NCBI GenBank assembly: GCA_902800925.1
Contig: CADCGD010000001.1
Location: forward strand, 1-64,000
Length of the DNA stretch: 64,000 nucleotides
Direction: 5' to 3'
Source: an uncultured Bacteroidales bacterium
GTDB taxonomy: Bacteria > Bacteroidota > Bacteroidia > Bacteroidales > Bacteroidaceae
The position numbers and the translations under genes are program-made. Positions 1 to 7,500 of the stretch are shown piece by piece. Below the pieces are notes generated by a model. It ran no database searches. It was given only the letters and a program-made list of their open reading frames with translations, and had not been told where the DNA came from. Position 1 is the stretch's first letter, and each line of letters starts with the position of its first letter.

Positions 1-267
1 GGGGTGGTTGTCGTTCTTATATTCCTCAGAAGTCCACCATACCTTGTCCTGGCTCTGTGCATCCTTCACGATGTACTTGTCCTTAGGAGAACGACCGGTA
101 TAGATACCTGTCATTACGTTTACAGCGTTCAGCTCGGTGTTCTGACCCTTGTCGAAACCAGTCAGACCTGCCTTTGTCTCCTCCTCGAAGAGGAACTCAT
201 ACGATGGATTGTGTGCAATCACCTTTGAACCAGTGATGCCATACTGAGTTAAATCTAACTTTGCCAT
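1..267 (-). CDS. pckA: Phosphoenolpyruvate carboxykinase (ATP), N-terminal part
   Basis: The minus strand reads open from an ATG at 267 to the window edge: 89 codons, no stop. The product begins [13 protein letters not shown] and contains [31 protein letters not shown] and [13 protein letters not shown], which are characteristic of the N-terminal domain of ATP-type PEP carboxykinase. The enzyme interconverts oxaloacetate and ATP with PEP, CO2 and ADP; in Bacteroidales it usually works in the carboxylating direction on the way to succinate. The catalytic P-loop lies beyond the edge. A TACCTTTG -7 element on the minus strand (328-335) sits upstream. The gene is divergent from upp. Confidence 0.93.
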   Translation of the reverse strand, partial: MAKLDLTQYGITGSKVIAHNPSYEFLFEEETKAGLTGFDKGQNTELNAVNVMTGIYTGRSPKDKYIVKDAQSQDKVWWTSEEYKNDNHP

Positions 268-327
268 AATTGTTTTAACTAATTTATTGAGTGAATTTTA
301 CTATTACCTATTTTGCGTTTGCGGATG

Positions 328-335
328 CAAAGGTA
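328..335 (-). promoter_or_regulatory. pckA promoter -7 element
   Basis: TACCTTTG on the minus strand, matching the Bacteroidetes TAnnTTTG element, 60 bp upstream of the pckA ATG. No TTTG is seen at the expected -33 distance; a heptad array (344-378) occupies that place. Confidence 0.55.
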
Positions 336-343
336 CATATTAT

Positions 344-378
344 TATTGAGAATTGAGAATTGAGGATTGAGAATTTTA
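344..378. repeat. Heptad array (AATTGAG type)
   Basis: Five consecutive 7-bp units: TATTGAG, AATTGAG, AATTGAG, GATTGAG, AATTTTA. The array lies between the divergent pckA and upp promoters and covers the -33 region of pckA. Confidence 0.7.
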
Positions 379-471
379 CTTTTTTCATGCTTTTTTGCGT
401 TAAAGTATTGAAAAATTAGTGTTTGGCTTACATTTTTGCCAACTCTGTATTACATTTTCAATTTTAATGAT

Positions 472-479
472 TATCTTTG
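472..479 (+). promoter_or_regulatory. upp promoter -7 element
   Basis: TATCTTTG on the plus strand, 24 bp before the chosen upp start. No clear -33 TTTG. The position rules out the upstream in-frame start at 477, which would overlap the promoter. Confidence 0.5.
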
Positions 480-503
480 CAGCATCATAAAAACTGTAAT
501 CTT

Positions 504-1205
504 ATGCAAGTAATCAATTTCTCAGAGCAAAACAGCGTGATGAACCACTATATGGCAGAGTTGCGCGACAAGAAGTACCAGCAGAATCGTCTGCTGTTCC
601 GTCACAATATCAAGCGCATCGGTCAGCTGATGGCTTATGAACTGTCTAAAACGCTGACCTACAAGCCCAAGACCGTCACCACACCGTTGGGCACCCTCGA
701 TATTCCCCTGACCAAGCAGGAGGACATCGTGCTGGCTACTGTGCTGCGTGCCGGACTGCCTTTCCATGAGGGTTTCCTGGAGATGTTCGACAACGTGGAT
801 AACGGCTTCGTTTCTGCCTTCCGCATGTATATCAACCGCGAACATACGGAGGTGGGTATCCATACGGAGTATATCGCTGCGCAGAGTGCCAAGAACAAGA
901 CACTTATCATTGTTGACCCCATGCTGGCAACGGGAGGCTCGCTGGCTGCCGCCATCGAGAGTCTGATGGAGGCTGGCAAACCCAAGAAGATCCATGTCTG
1001 CTGCGTCATCGCTGCTCCCGAGGGCATCGAGGTGGTCAAGCAGGCCCTGCCAGAGGACAGCACCATCTGGTGTGCCGCCATCGACCAGGGTATGAACGAG
1101 CACAAATACATCGTCCCAGGCTTTGGTGACTGTGGTGACCTCTGCTATGGTGAGAAGCTCAATAGCTTCCGCAAGCAGGCCGAAAAAGAACGTTCCAAGA
1201 AGTAA
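504..1205 (+). CDS. upp: Uracil phosphoribosyltransferase
   Basis: Converts uracil and PRPP to UMP plus diphosphate in pyrimidine salvage (cytosol). The 233-residue product begins MQVINFSEQNSVMNHYMAELRD and carries the PRPP-binding motif IIVDPMLATGGS around residues 135-146 and the C-terminal uracil-binding region PGFGDCGDLCYG. The ATG at 504 was chosen because the upstream in-frame start at 477 lies inside the -7 element and homologs begin at this point. A REP-like palindrome with a T-run follows the stop by three bases and can act as terminator. Confidence 0.95.
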   Translation: MQVINFSEQNSVMNHYMAELRDKKYQQNRLLFRHNIKRIGQLMAYELSKTLTYKPKTVTTPLGTLDIPLTKQEDIVLATVLRAGLPFHEGFLEMFDNVDNGFVSAFRMYINREHTEVGIHTEYIAAQSAKNKTLIIVDPMLATGGSLAAAIESLMEAGKPKKIHVCCVIAAPEGIEVVKQALPEDSTIWCAAIDQGMNEHKYIVPGFGDCGDLCYGEKLNSFRKQAEKERSKK

Positions 1206-1208
1206 ACG

Positions 1209-1246
1209 AAAAGGACTCACGGGGACAGACCCCCTGAGTCCTTTTT
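1209..1246 (+). terminator. REP-like palindrome A / upp terminator
   Basis: AAAAGGACTCA-C-GGGG, loop ACAGA, CCCC-C-TGAGTCC followed by TTTTT: a strong hairpin with a single C/C mismatch, three bases after the upp stop. It has the same core as the copies at 1307-1351, 3612-3644 and 4508-4540, so it is both a dispersed palindrome and a plausible intrinsic terminator. Confidence 0.8.
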
Positions 1247-1306
1247 GAATATGAGAAAAATATCACCGTCACGTCTAATGTCTTGCTATTGTGTGTGTTA
1301 GGTGTG

Positions 1307-1351
1307 ACACTTGAGGACTCAGGGGGACAGACCCCGTGAGTCCTTAAGTGT
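1307..1351. repeat. REP-like palindrome B
   Basis: Extended imperfect palindrome: arms ACACTTGAGGACTCAGGGG and CCCCGTGAGTCCTTAAGTGT around the ACAGA loop. Together with copy A, 60 bp away, it forms a two-hairpin REPIN-like unit. Its right end touches the stop codon of the HU-like gene at 1351. Confidence 0.8.
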
Positions 1352-2007
1352 TATTTACCATAGCGTTTGTAGAGGAAGATTCGGCCGGCCTTGACACGAT
1401 ATAGTTTGGGTTGCTTGCCAGTGGATAATTCCTCAAGAAGTTTGCGGGCATGGTATTTCGTGGTTTGCTGGTCGTATATCAGATCGCGCACGGTTACAAA
1501 TCCCTGTTCTTCCATTTTGTTGTCTATATACAGCAGCAGCTGACTTTTGCTGATGTTTGCTTGATGACGTTGTTCTAGACGTTCAAAATGTTGTTTGGTA
1601 TGCATGACAATACGGTTCCATTTGGGGTCGGCACGGAAGCCGATGCCTTCCACTTGCAGGTCGTTTGATGTAATGCTCTTAGGATCAGTAAATTTGGGTA
1701 TGTATTGCTGTCCATTCTTGTCAGTACGCGTGCGAATGCCGATTTTCAGATAGAAAGTACCCATACCACGGATGTGAACATACTTATTTAGCAGTAGCTG
1801 CTGGGGAATTTCTTCCACCAGCGCTTCTATCATGCCCACAAACTGTGACGAATTGACGCGTGTGTTACGCTGAAGATACTCTTTCAGTTCGTCATCATTC
1901 ATCTGGTTCCCATGTTTAAATATACGGGGATGGTATAGCTGCTCTCCTTCCTTGTCGGGATTGGGTGTGGCGTATACGTCGTAGAGGATAGGATTGATTT
2001 TTTTCAT
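1351..2007 (-). CDS. HU-like DNA-binding protein with C-terminal winged-helix-like region
   Basis: A 218-residue protein beginning MKKINPILYDVYATPNPDKEGEQ. The first ~130 residues resemble the HU/IHF fold of the Bacteroidales HU-like family (RNTRVNSSQFVGMIEALVEEIPQQL, then VHIRGMGTFYLKIG). The C-terminal ~65 residues (SKSQLLLYIDNKMEEQGF to KAGRIFLYKRYG) look like a winged helix, ending in a basic tail. The ATG at 2007 is preferred over an upstream in-frame start at 2082 because the HU homology starts there. Divergent from the VapE-type gene; such pairs are common in Bacteroidales and often lie in mobile or phage-derived patches. Exact role unknown; probably DNA-structuring or regulatory. Confidence 0.75.
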   Translation of the reverse strand: MKKINPILYDVYATPNPDKEGEQLYHPRIFKHGNQMNDDELKEYLQRNTRVNSSQFVGMIEALVEEIPQQLLLNKYVHIRGMGTFYLKIGIRTRTDKNGQQYIPKFTDPKSITSNDLQVEGIGFRADPKWNRIVMHTKQHFERLEQRHQANISKSQLLLYIDNKMEEQGFVTVRDLIYDQQTTKYHARKLLEELSTGKQPKLYRVKAGRIFLYKRYGK

Positions 2008-2115
2008 TGTAATGGTCTTTTGGGTATATTTATTGATGTTACTGGTTGCAAAGGTAGTACATTCCGCCCCATTCACAAGCAATGACCCGCCTTCCTCTGC
2101 TACGCTAAAAAATAC

Positions 2116-2173
2116 GACGGTCGTGGAATATTTTTCTGACGGTCGTGAAACGAATGTCCGACGACTGTCGGAC
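2116..2173. promoter_or_regulatory. Operator-like repeat cluster in the HU/VapE divergent region
   Basis: The 360-bp gap 2008-2367 has no gene. It holds two direct GACGGTCGTG repeats (2116-2125 and 2138-2147, 22 bp apart, about two helical turns), followed by a perfect inverted repeat GTCCGAC-GACT-GTCGGAC (2156-2173) flanked by GAAACG on both sides. The layout suggests a DNA-binding site, possibly for the HU-like/winged-helix product. No clear TAnnTTTG is assigned for the VapE-type gene. Confidence 0.45.
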
Positions 2174-2367
2174 GAAACGTGTCAGCCTATTGTGGGAGGT
2201 TACTTTGACTGTGTTGGGAAGTTAGTGAGCCTATTACGGAAGGTGTTGAAAATCAGGTGATTTTGGTAGCGGTTATTCTCGTTTATGTCAATATTGTTTT
2301 CTAATTTTGCAGTGCCCGAAATGGGAGTAGTTAACATTTATTTTGATTTATTTTTGATACACAGATT

Positions 2368-3546
2368 ATGGAGAATTTAGATACTTTTACCAAGAACTAT
2401 GAACAGCGCAAGCAGTACTTCCTGATGCCTGTTCGCGAGATGAAGCAGTTTGTGGCCAACACCTTCGAGGTGCGCCACAATGTGATAACCGATGTCTATG
2501 AGTTCCGGCAGAAAGGCGACAACGCGTGGCGTCCACTCGACGAGCGTGGTTTTAACACCATTGCTTGCGGCATTGAAGAGGCCAATATCTTCTGCCTCGA
2601 CAGTCGCATCAAGCACTGGTTGCGCTCCGACTTCGCCACCGACTATCACCCTGTGCGCCAGTGGCTTGACGCCGTCCGCGGGAAATGGGACGGCGTGGAT
2701 CGGACGGCTGACCTGTTCAGTCGCATCTCGCCCTACCGCTATTGTCGCGAGATGGGCCGCATCTGGCTCCGTGCGGTCGTCAGTCAGTGGCTGGGCTACG
2801 ACACCGAGCATGCCAATGCCGTCATGCTCCTGTTGGTCAGTCCGCAACAGGGACTGCACAAAAGCACCTTTGTGCGCGAACTGCTGCCTCCCGAGTTGCG
2901 CGACTACTACACCGACGATTTCTCGCTGTCAGCAAAAGGCAATGCCCAGCGTAAACTCGTGGAGTTCGCCATCGTCAATATTGACGAGTTCGACAAAGAG
3001 AATCCCAAGAAGATGCCAGAGCTGAAGACGCTGATGCAGACCATGAAACCCTCGTTCATCGGGTCGTACAAGAAGAATTTCAACCGTCTGCCGCGCATCG
3101 CCTCGTTCGTTGGCACCAGCAACTCACGCCAGTTGCTCCACGACCGCACGGGTTCGCGCCGTTTCCTCATCCTGGAGCCCAAAGAGATGATCCGTACGGG
3201 TGGCATCGACTATGTGCAGCTCTATGCCCAGATGATCCATGAGGTCGAAGCGGGGCTTCCCACCTATTTCACCAAGGCCCAGGAGCGTGAGATGCAGCGC
3301 CGCAACCAGCGTTACGCGGTGAAGGACGAGGTGGAAACACTCTTCTCCACCTTCTTCCGTCCAGCGCGTGACAACAAAGAGGGCGTTTTGATCACTGCCG
3401 AGGAGATACTTCAAAAACTGTCCACTCAAGATGTGCATGTGGTGCGCCATTTCTCGCCCACCAGTTTCGGCCATCGTCTGGTCGATATGGGTCTCACGCC
3501 GCGTCATACTCGTCGTGGAAGTGTTTATCGTTTGGTAGAACTCTAA
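2368..3546 (+). CDS. VapE/VirE-family P-loop protein (primase-helicase-like)
   Basis: A 392-residue protein resembling the virulence-associated E (VapE) family, relatives of phage and plasmid primase-helicases. Seen: a degenerate Walker A SPQQGLHKST with K165, a Walker B-like VNIDEFD (D206, E207), a sensor-like FVGTSN, then an arginine-rich SRRFLIL segment. The C-terminal region (VLITAEEILQKLS to TRRGSVYRLVEL) looks like a small helix-turn-helix. No VirE N-terminal domain is present, so it is shorter than many two-domain family members. Divergent from the HU-like gene and bracketed by REP-like elements, which supports an origin in a mobile element. Biological role not known. Confidence 0.75.
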   Translation: MENLDTFTKNYEQRKQYFLMPVREMKQFVANTFEVRHNVITDVYEFRQKGDNAWRPLDERGFNTIACGIEEANIFCLDSRIKHWLRSDFATDYHPVRQWLDAVRGKWDGVDRTADLFSRISPYRYCREMGRIWLRAVVSQWLGYDTEHANAVMLLLVSPQQGLHKSTFVRELLPPELRDYYTDDFSLSAKGNAQRKLVEFAIVNIDEFDKENPKKMPELKTLMQTMKPSFIGSYKKNFNRLPRIASFVGTSNSRQLLHDRTGSRRFLILEPKEMIRTGGIDYVQLYAQMIHEVEAGLPTYFTKAQEREMQRRNQRYAVKDEVETLFSTFFRPARDNKEGVLITAEEILQKLSTQDVHVVRHFSPTSFGHRLVDMGLTPRHTRRGSVYRLVEL

Positions 3547-3550
3547 TAAA

Positions 3551-3644
3551 CAAGTGTCACACCTAACGTACAGCGTTACAGTGTATTAGCAGTGAACGTG
3601 ATACTTGTCTTGAGGACTCAGGGGGACAGACCCCCTGAGTCCTC
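3551..3644. repeat. Degenerate inverted REPIN copy with palindrome C
   Basis: Starts with CAAGTGTCACACCTAAC (3551-3567), the exact reverse complement of the segment just left of palindrome B (ending at 1313). It also has a related ATTAG..GTGATA stretch (3585-3603). It ends with a perfect 14-bp-stem hairpin: GAGGACTCAGGGGG at 3612-3625, loop ACAGA, CCCCCTGAGTCCTC at 3631-3644. The hairpin touches the RAYT stop codon at 3645. Confidence 0.75.
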
Positions 3645-4433
3645 TTAGGCCTTCCGAATGATGGCATAGCTTAGTCCTGTTAGGCGTACTAATTGTCGGT
3701 AGGTTGCACCTAGATCTTTGGCTTCCCGTAAGATTTCATTTCGTTTGTCTTTGCTCAACAATTGGATATTGAACGGATCTATTCCGTATGTGTCTGAAAT
3801 GAACGCTTTCACCTCGTCATCTGTCATGTAATTGTTGCCAGTGTCAAAGTCTAGAATAGAATCTGTTTTTGGCAGTAATGTGTTTACGTGCTCTCTCAGT
3901 TCTTGGATGGGCATTCTGGAGAGGACGTGTCCTGTACTACAGATATCCTGTATGCCAGAGCCTGCTCTTTCATATTCGTGCCAGCTGCTCCATGGATAAC
4001 TACTCACGTTTGCTGTCATACCGGCTGCTACAGGATTCTGATGGATGTATTGTAATAAAGTAAAGAAATAGGCGCTGTCATTTACAGGCTCGCTCTTGAA
4101 GCGGTCTTGAAAAAGATGCCCGTAGCGTAAATATTTCTTGTTATAATAATGGGCATATGATACAGCAATCCTCTTTATCACAGAAGCTAGATTCTCCGAA
4201 GACTCTCTGACAAGAAGATGAACGTGGTTTGTCATCACACAATATGCATAGAAAATACATCGTGCAGGTAATTGCTTGCCTGTTATCTCGTCTGAAGGAC
4301 AGACCATTTGGTATAACACTTGGAGAAAACGATGAAAATCCTCATCGTCATTGAAGATGTCTTGACGGTTTATGCCACGAAGCATAACATGATAGATTCC
4401 TGTTCCACTTGTTTCTCTTGCTTTTCTTGCCAT
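3645..4433 (-). CDS. REP-associated tyrosine transposase (RAYT), Y1/HUH family
   Basis: A 262-residue protein of the IS200-like Y1 transposase superfamily. The HUH metal motif is seen in CVMTNHVHLLV, and the catalytic-tyrosine helix region in AVSYAHYYNKKYLRYGHLFQDRFKS. The N-terminus MARKARETSGTGIYHVMLRGINRQDIF is typical of RAYTs, and the C-terminus (SKDKRNEILREAKDLGATYRQLVRLTGLSY) has the DnaA-C-like helix-turn-helix often found there. Known RAYTs nick single-stranded REP hairpins. Here REP-like palindromes lie directly next to the stop codon (3612-3644) and upstream of the promoter (4508-4540). The reading frame is intact and has its own consensus promoter. Confidence 0.92.
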   Translation of the reverse strand: MARKARETSGTGIYHVMLRGINRQDIFNDDEDFHRFLQVLYQMVCPSDEITGKQLPARCIFYAYCVMTNHVHLLVRESSENLASVIKRIAVSYAHYYNKKYLRYGHLFQDRFKSEPVNDSAYFFTLLQYIHQNPVAAGMTANVSSYPWSSWHEYERAGSGIQDICSTGHVLSRMPIQELREHVNTLLPKTDSILDFDTGNNYMTDDEVKAFISDTYGIDPFNIQLLSKDKRNEILREAKDLGATYRQLVRLTGLSYAIIRKA

Positions 4434-4461
4434 CTGTTATTCCCTTTATTCTTTGATGCAG

Positions 4462-4493
4462 CAAAAGTAAGTCTTTTTTCTGAAACAGCCAAA
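4462..4493 (-). promoter_or_regulatory. RAYT promoter
   Basis: On the minus strand TTTG (4490-4493), a 20-bp spacer, then TACTTTTG (4462-4469): an exact match to the Bacteroidetes housekeeping promoter, 28 bp upstream of the RAYT start. Confidence 0.75.
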
Positions 4494-4507
4494 TAAATTT
4501 GTACAAA

Positions 4508-4540
4508 AAGGACTCAGGGGGTCTGTCCCCGTGAGTCCTT
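4508..4540. repeat. REP-like palindrome D
   Basis: AAGGACTCAGGGGG, loop TCTGT, CCCCGTGAGTCCTT. The loop is the reverse complement of that in copies A-C, so this copy is inverted relative to them. It overlaps the stop codon of the regulator gene (4539-4541) and may serve as its terminator. Confidence 0.8.
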
Positions 4541-7500
4541 AGTAGTTGCCTTCCTGGTGCTCGTTCATGTACTCGCGGGGAGACATGCCGTACATCTTCT
4601 TGAAGACGGTGGAGAAGGATGCTGCGTTGCTGAATCCGCAGGCGTACATCACCTCCGAGACGTTCATGTCGCCAGAGGCGAGCAGGCTGGCGGCCTTCTT
4701 CATGCGGATGTTGCGGATGAAGTCGTGGGGCGTCTGTCCCGTCAGTTCCTTCATCTTACGGTGCAGGTGCACGCGGCTGATACCCACCTCGTCAGCTATC
4801 TTGTCGACGCTGAGGTCGGCATTGCTCAGATTGTGGTTGATGGATTGCATGACACGTTCCAGCAGCTTCTCGTCGGGTGACTTCATCTTGATGTCGTCCA
4901 CCTGTTCTTCTAACAGGTCGTTGCGTCCGAACTTCAGCTGCAACGTATGGTGCGAGTGGATGAGGTTGACGATGGTGCGACGCAGGATGTCCATGTTGAA
5001 AGGCTTCACGATATAGGCATCAGCACCTGTCTCCAAGCCTTCCAATTGGTCTTCCTCGCGACTCTTGGCTGTCAGCAGGATGACCGGTATGTGGCTGGTC
5101 ACGTTGTTGGCCTTAATCTTCGAACACAGCGTGGTGCCGTCCATCTCAGGCATCATGACGTCGGAAACGACCAGGTCGGGCATTACCTTCAGTACGGCCG
5201 CCAATCCCTCCTTACCATTCTCGCAGTCCGTGATGTCGTAGTCAGCAGACAGCGTTTCTGTCAGGTAGTCGCGAATCTCGCTATCGTCCTCAACGACAAC
5301 GATTTTCTGACGTTTACCTACCTTCGGAAGGTCCACCACAGGAGTAACTTTCTCTTCTTCCGGCTCCTCTGTAATGATGTGCTCTTCCTCCTCCTGTTCT
5401 TCCGTCACGTCTTCCACAATTTCCTCTGGCGACAGGTGTTCCTTGCCCAGCGGTATCGTCACCGTGAACTCACAGCCAGGGCCGTCGGTGTTGTTATGTG
5501 CCACGATGCTACCGTGGTGCAGTTCCACCAGCGAGCGTGTCAGGTCCAGTCCGATGCCCGTGCCTACGTTGCGGTCGTTGGCATTTGACGGCGACTGGTA
5601 GAAACGCTCGAAGATGCGTTCCAGCTTATCTTCCGGAATCTTCTCACCATTGTCGTAGATGCTGATGGTAGCTTCTTTCTCGTTGTGAATCAGACGGATA
5701 CGTATCTCGCCGCCCGTCGGTGTGAACTTGAACGCATTCGACAGGATGTTGATGATGATCTTGTCAAAGTTGCCGCGATCTATCCATGCCATGATACGCT
5801 CCTCGTCACAGTCGAAGTGGAACAGGATGTTCTTGTTCTTCGCCTGTTGGGCAAAGAGCGTGTAGATGTCGCCAATGAACGTCACCAGATTGGTCTCGCG
5901 CATGCGCATCTGCATCTGTCCCTTGTCAATCTTTCTGAGGTCCATCATCTGGTTGATGAGTCCCAGGATACGCTCGGCATTGCGGCGGATAGTCTCGTAG
6001 ACACCCCGTCGGTGTGGGTCGTTATCCTGTTTGATAAGCGACTGCAGCGGTGCGACGATGAGCGTCATAGGTGTTCGTATCTCATGGCTGATGTTCATGA
6101 AGAAACGCAACTTGGCATCAGCCATCTCCTCCGCGTGGATATGCTCCTGCAGGCGCAGGTTGTCCTGCTCCTTGCGGTGGCGGTGGTTGCGATATTGCAG
6201 GAAGAGCACCACCAATATCAATATATATATAATGTACGCGAGGGGCGTGCGGTACCATGGTGCGTGGATAATCACCTCGAAACAGCGTTCCGGGGTAGGG
6301 ATGCCATTCTGTTCGGCCACCACGCAGAAGCTGTAGCTGCCCGGCTGCATGTGGCTGAACGTGATCTCGTTGATGCCCGGTGGCATGCGTACCCAGTCCT
6401 CGCTGTTGATGCGGTATCGGTAGATGATATGCTCCGGGTTGTCATAGGTCAGCGTGGACAGCTGTATGGCAAAGGTGTTGTCACTGTTACTGAGCACGAA
6501 ACGGTTTGAGGCGATGACGGTGGTATCTGTAACCTCCCACACGCCCGACATTGTGCCGGGACTCACGGGTTCCCCGTTTACCGAGAAACCTGTCAACTTC
6601 ACGTCTGCCTTCCAGGCACGCTCACGTACGTCGGCAGGATAGAACCAGGTTACACCGCCCAGTCCGGCAAAGACGAGGTATCCTGTAGGCGAGGCCCACG
6701 AGGCACCGTCGCTGAACTCGTTCGACTGCAGACCGTTGTCGACGAAGAAGTTGTTCGTCTTGCCTGTCTTCGGATTCAGGCAGCACAGGCCGTGGTCGGT
6801 ACCTATCCAGAGACGTCCTGTCTTGTCCTGTTCAATGGAGGCAATGCCGTTGTCAGCCAGACCGCTCTCGATAGCCAGCCTCTTCAGTTTGCGCTGCTCC
6901 AGGTCGTAGCAGATCAGTCCGTCGTTGGTGCCGATGTACAGCACACCGTCGAACTCACGGGCAATACGGGCTGCCGTGCCGTAGTTCAGACAGTTCTCGC
7001 CAAAGGTGCTGACCCAGCTGTCTTTCTCCAGGTCCAGACAGCAGACACCCATGGTCGTAGCGACATAGATGCGCTTGCCGTCGGGCGAGAGGGCCAGTTG
7101 TGAGATATAGTCGTTGGTGATGCTGTTGACCTTGCGGTCGTCCGGAGCTTTCTCCTTTTGTACGTAGGCTTTCACCTCACCCGTCTCCGGATTCAGGCGC
7201 AGTAGGCCGTATCCCATGGAAGCCATCCAGATGCGTCCCTGGCGGTCGCAGATGACGTCGAAGATGCTGATGTCAGCACCTTGCGGCAGCCTATAGGGGT
7301 GGTAGGTCATCGTCTTGCGGTCAATCCATCCACAGCCCTCCTTGAACGAGCCTATCCAGATGTTTCCTCTCGTGTCTTCGCAACTGCCCAGGATGGTGGC
7401 GGGGAAGTTCTCCTTGAAATGCTTCACCATCTGGAAGTTGTCGTCCTGTACGTAGAGACCGTCGCGGTCGGTACCTGTCCAGCGCCAACCCTGAGAGTCA

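Noticed and set aside
344-378. Heptad arrays as CRISPR or ordinary microsatellites
   Set aside because: Units are too short and contiguous for CRISPR; unit variety and the preferred count of five differ from a simple microsatellite. Treated as a separate repeat family.
522-1220. 232-codon minus-strand open frame opposite upp
   Set aside because: Antisense shadow of a clear upp gene; no recognisable domain.
1994-2260. 88-codon plus-strand frame in the HU/VapE divergent gap
   Set aside because: Runs through the repeat cluster and the HU start; composition is not protein-like.
3645-4433. Calling the RAYT an IS200/IS605 insertion sequence
   Set aside because: C-terminal HTH and REP-like palindromes at stops fit RAYT; no TnpB and no IS-type ends are seen.
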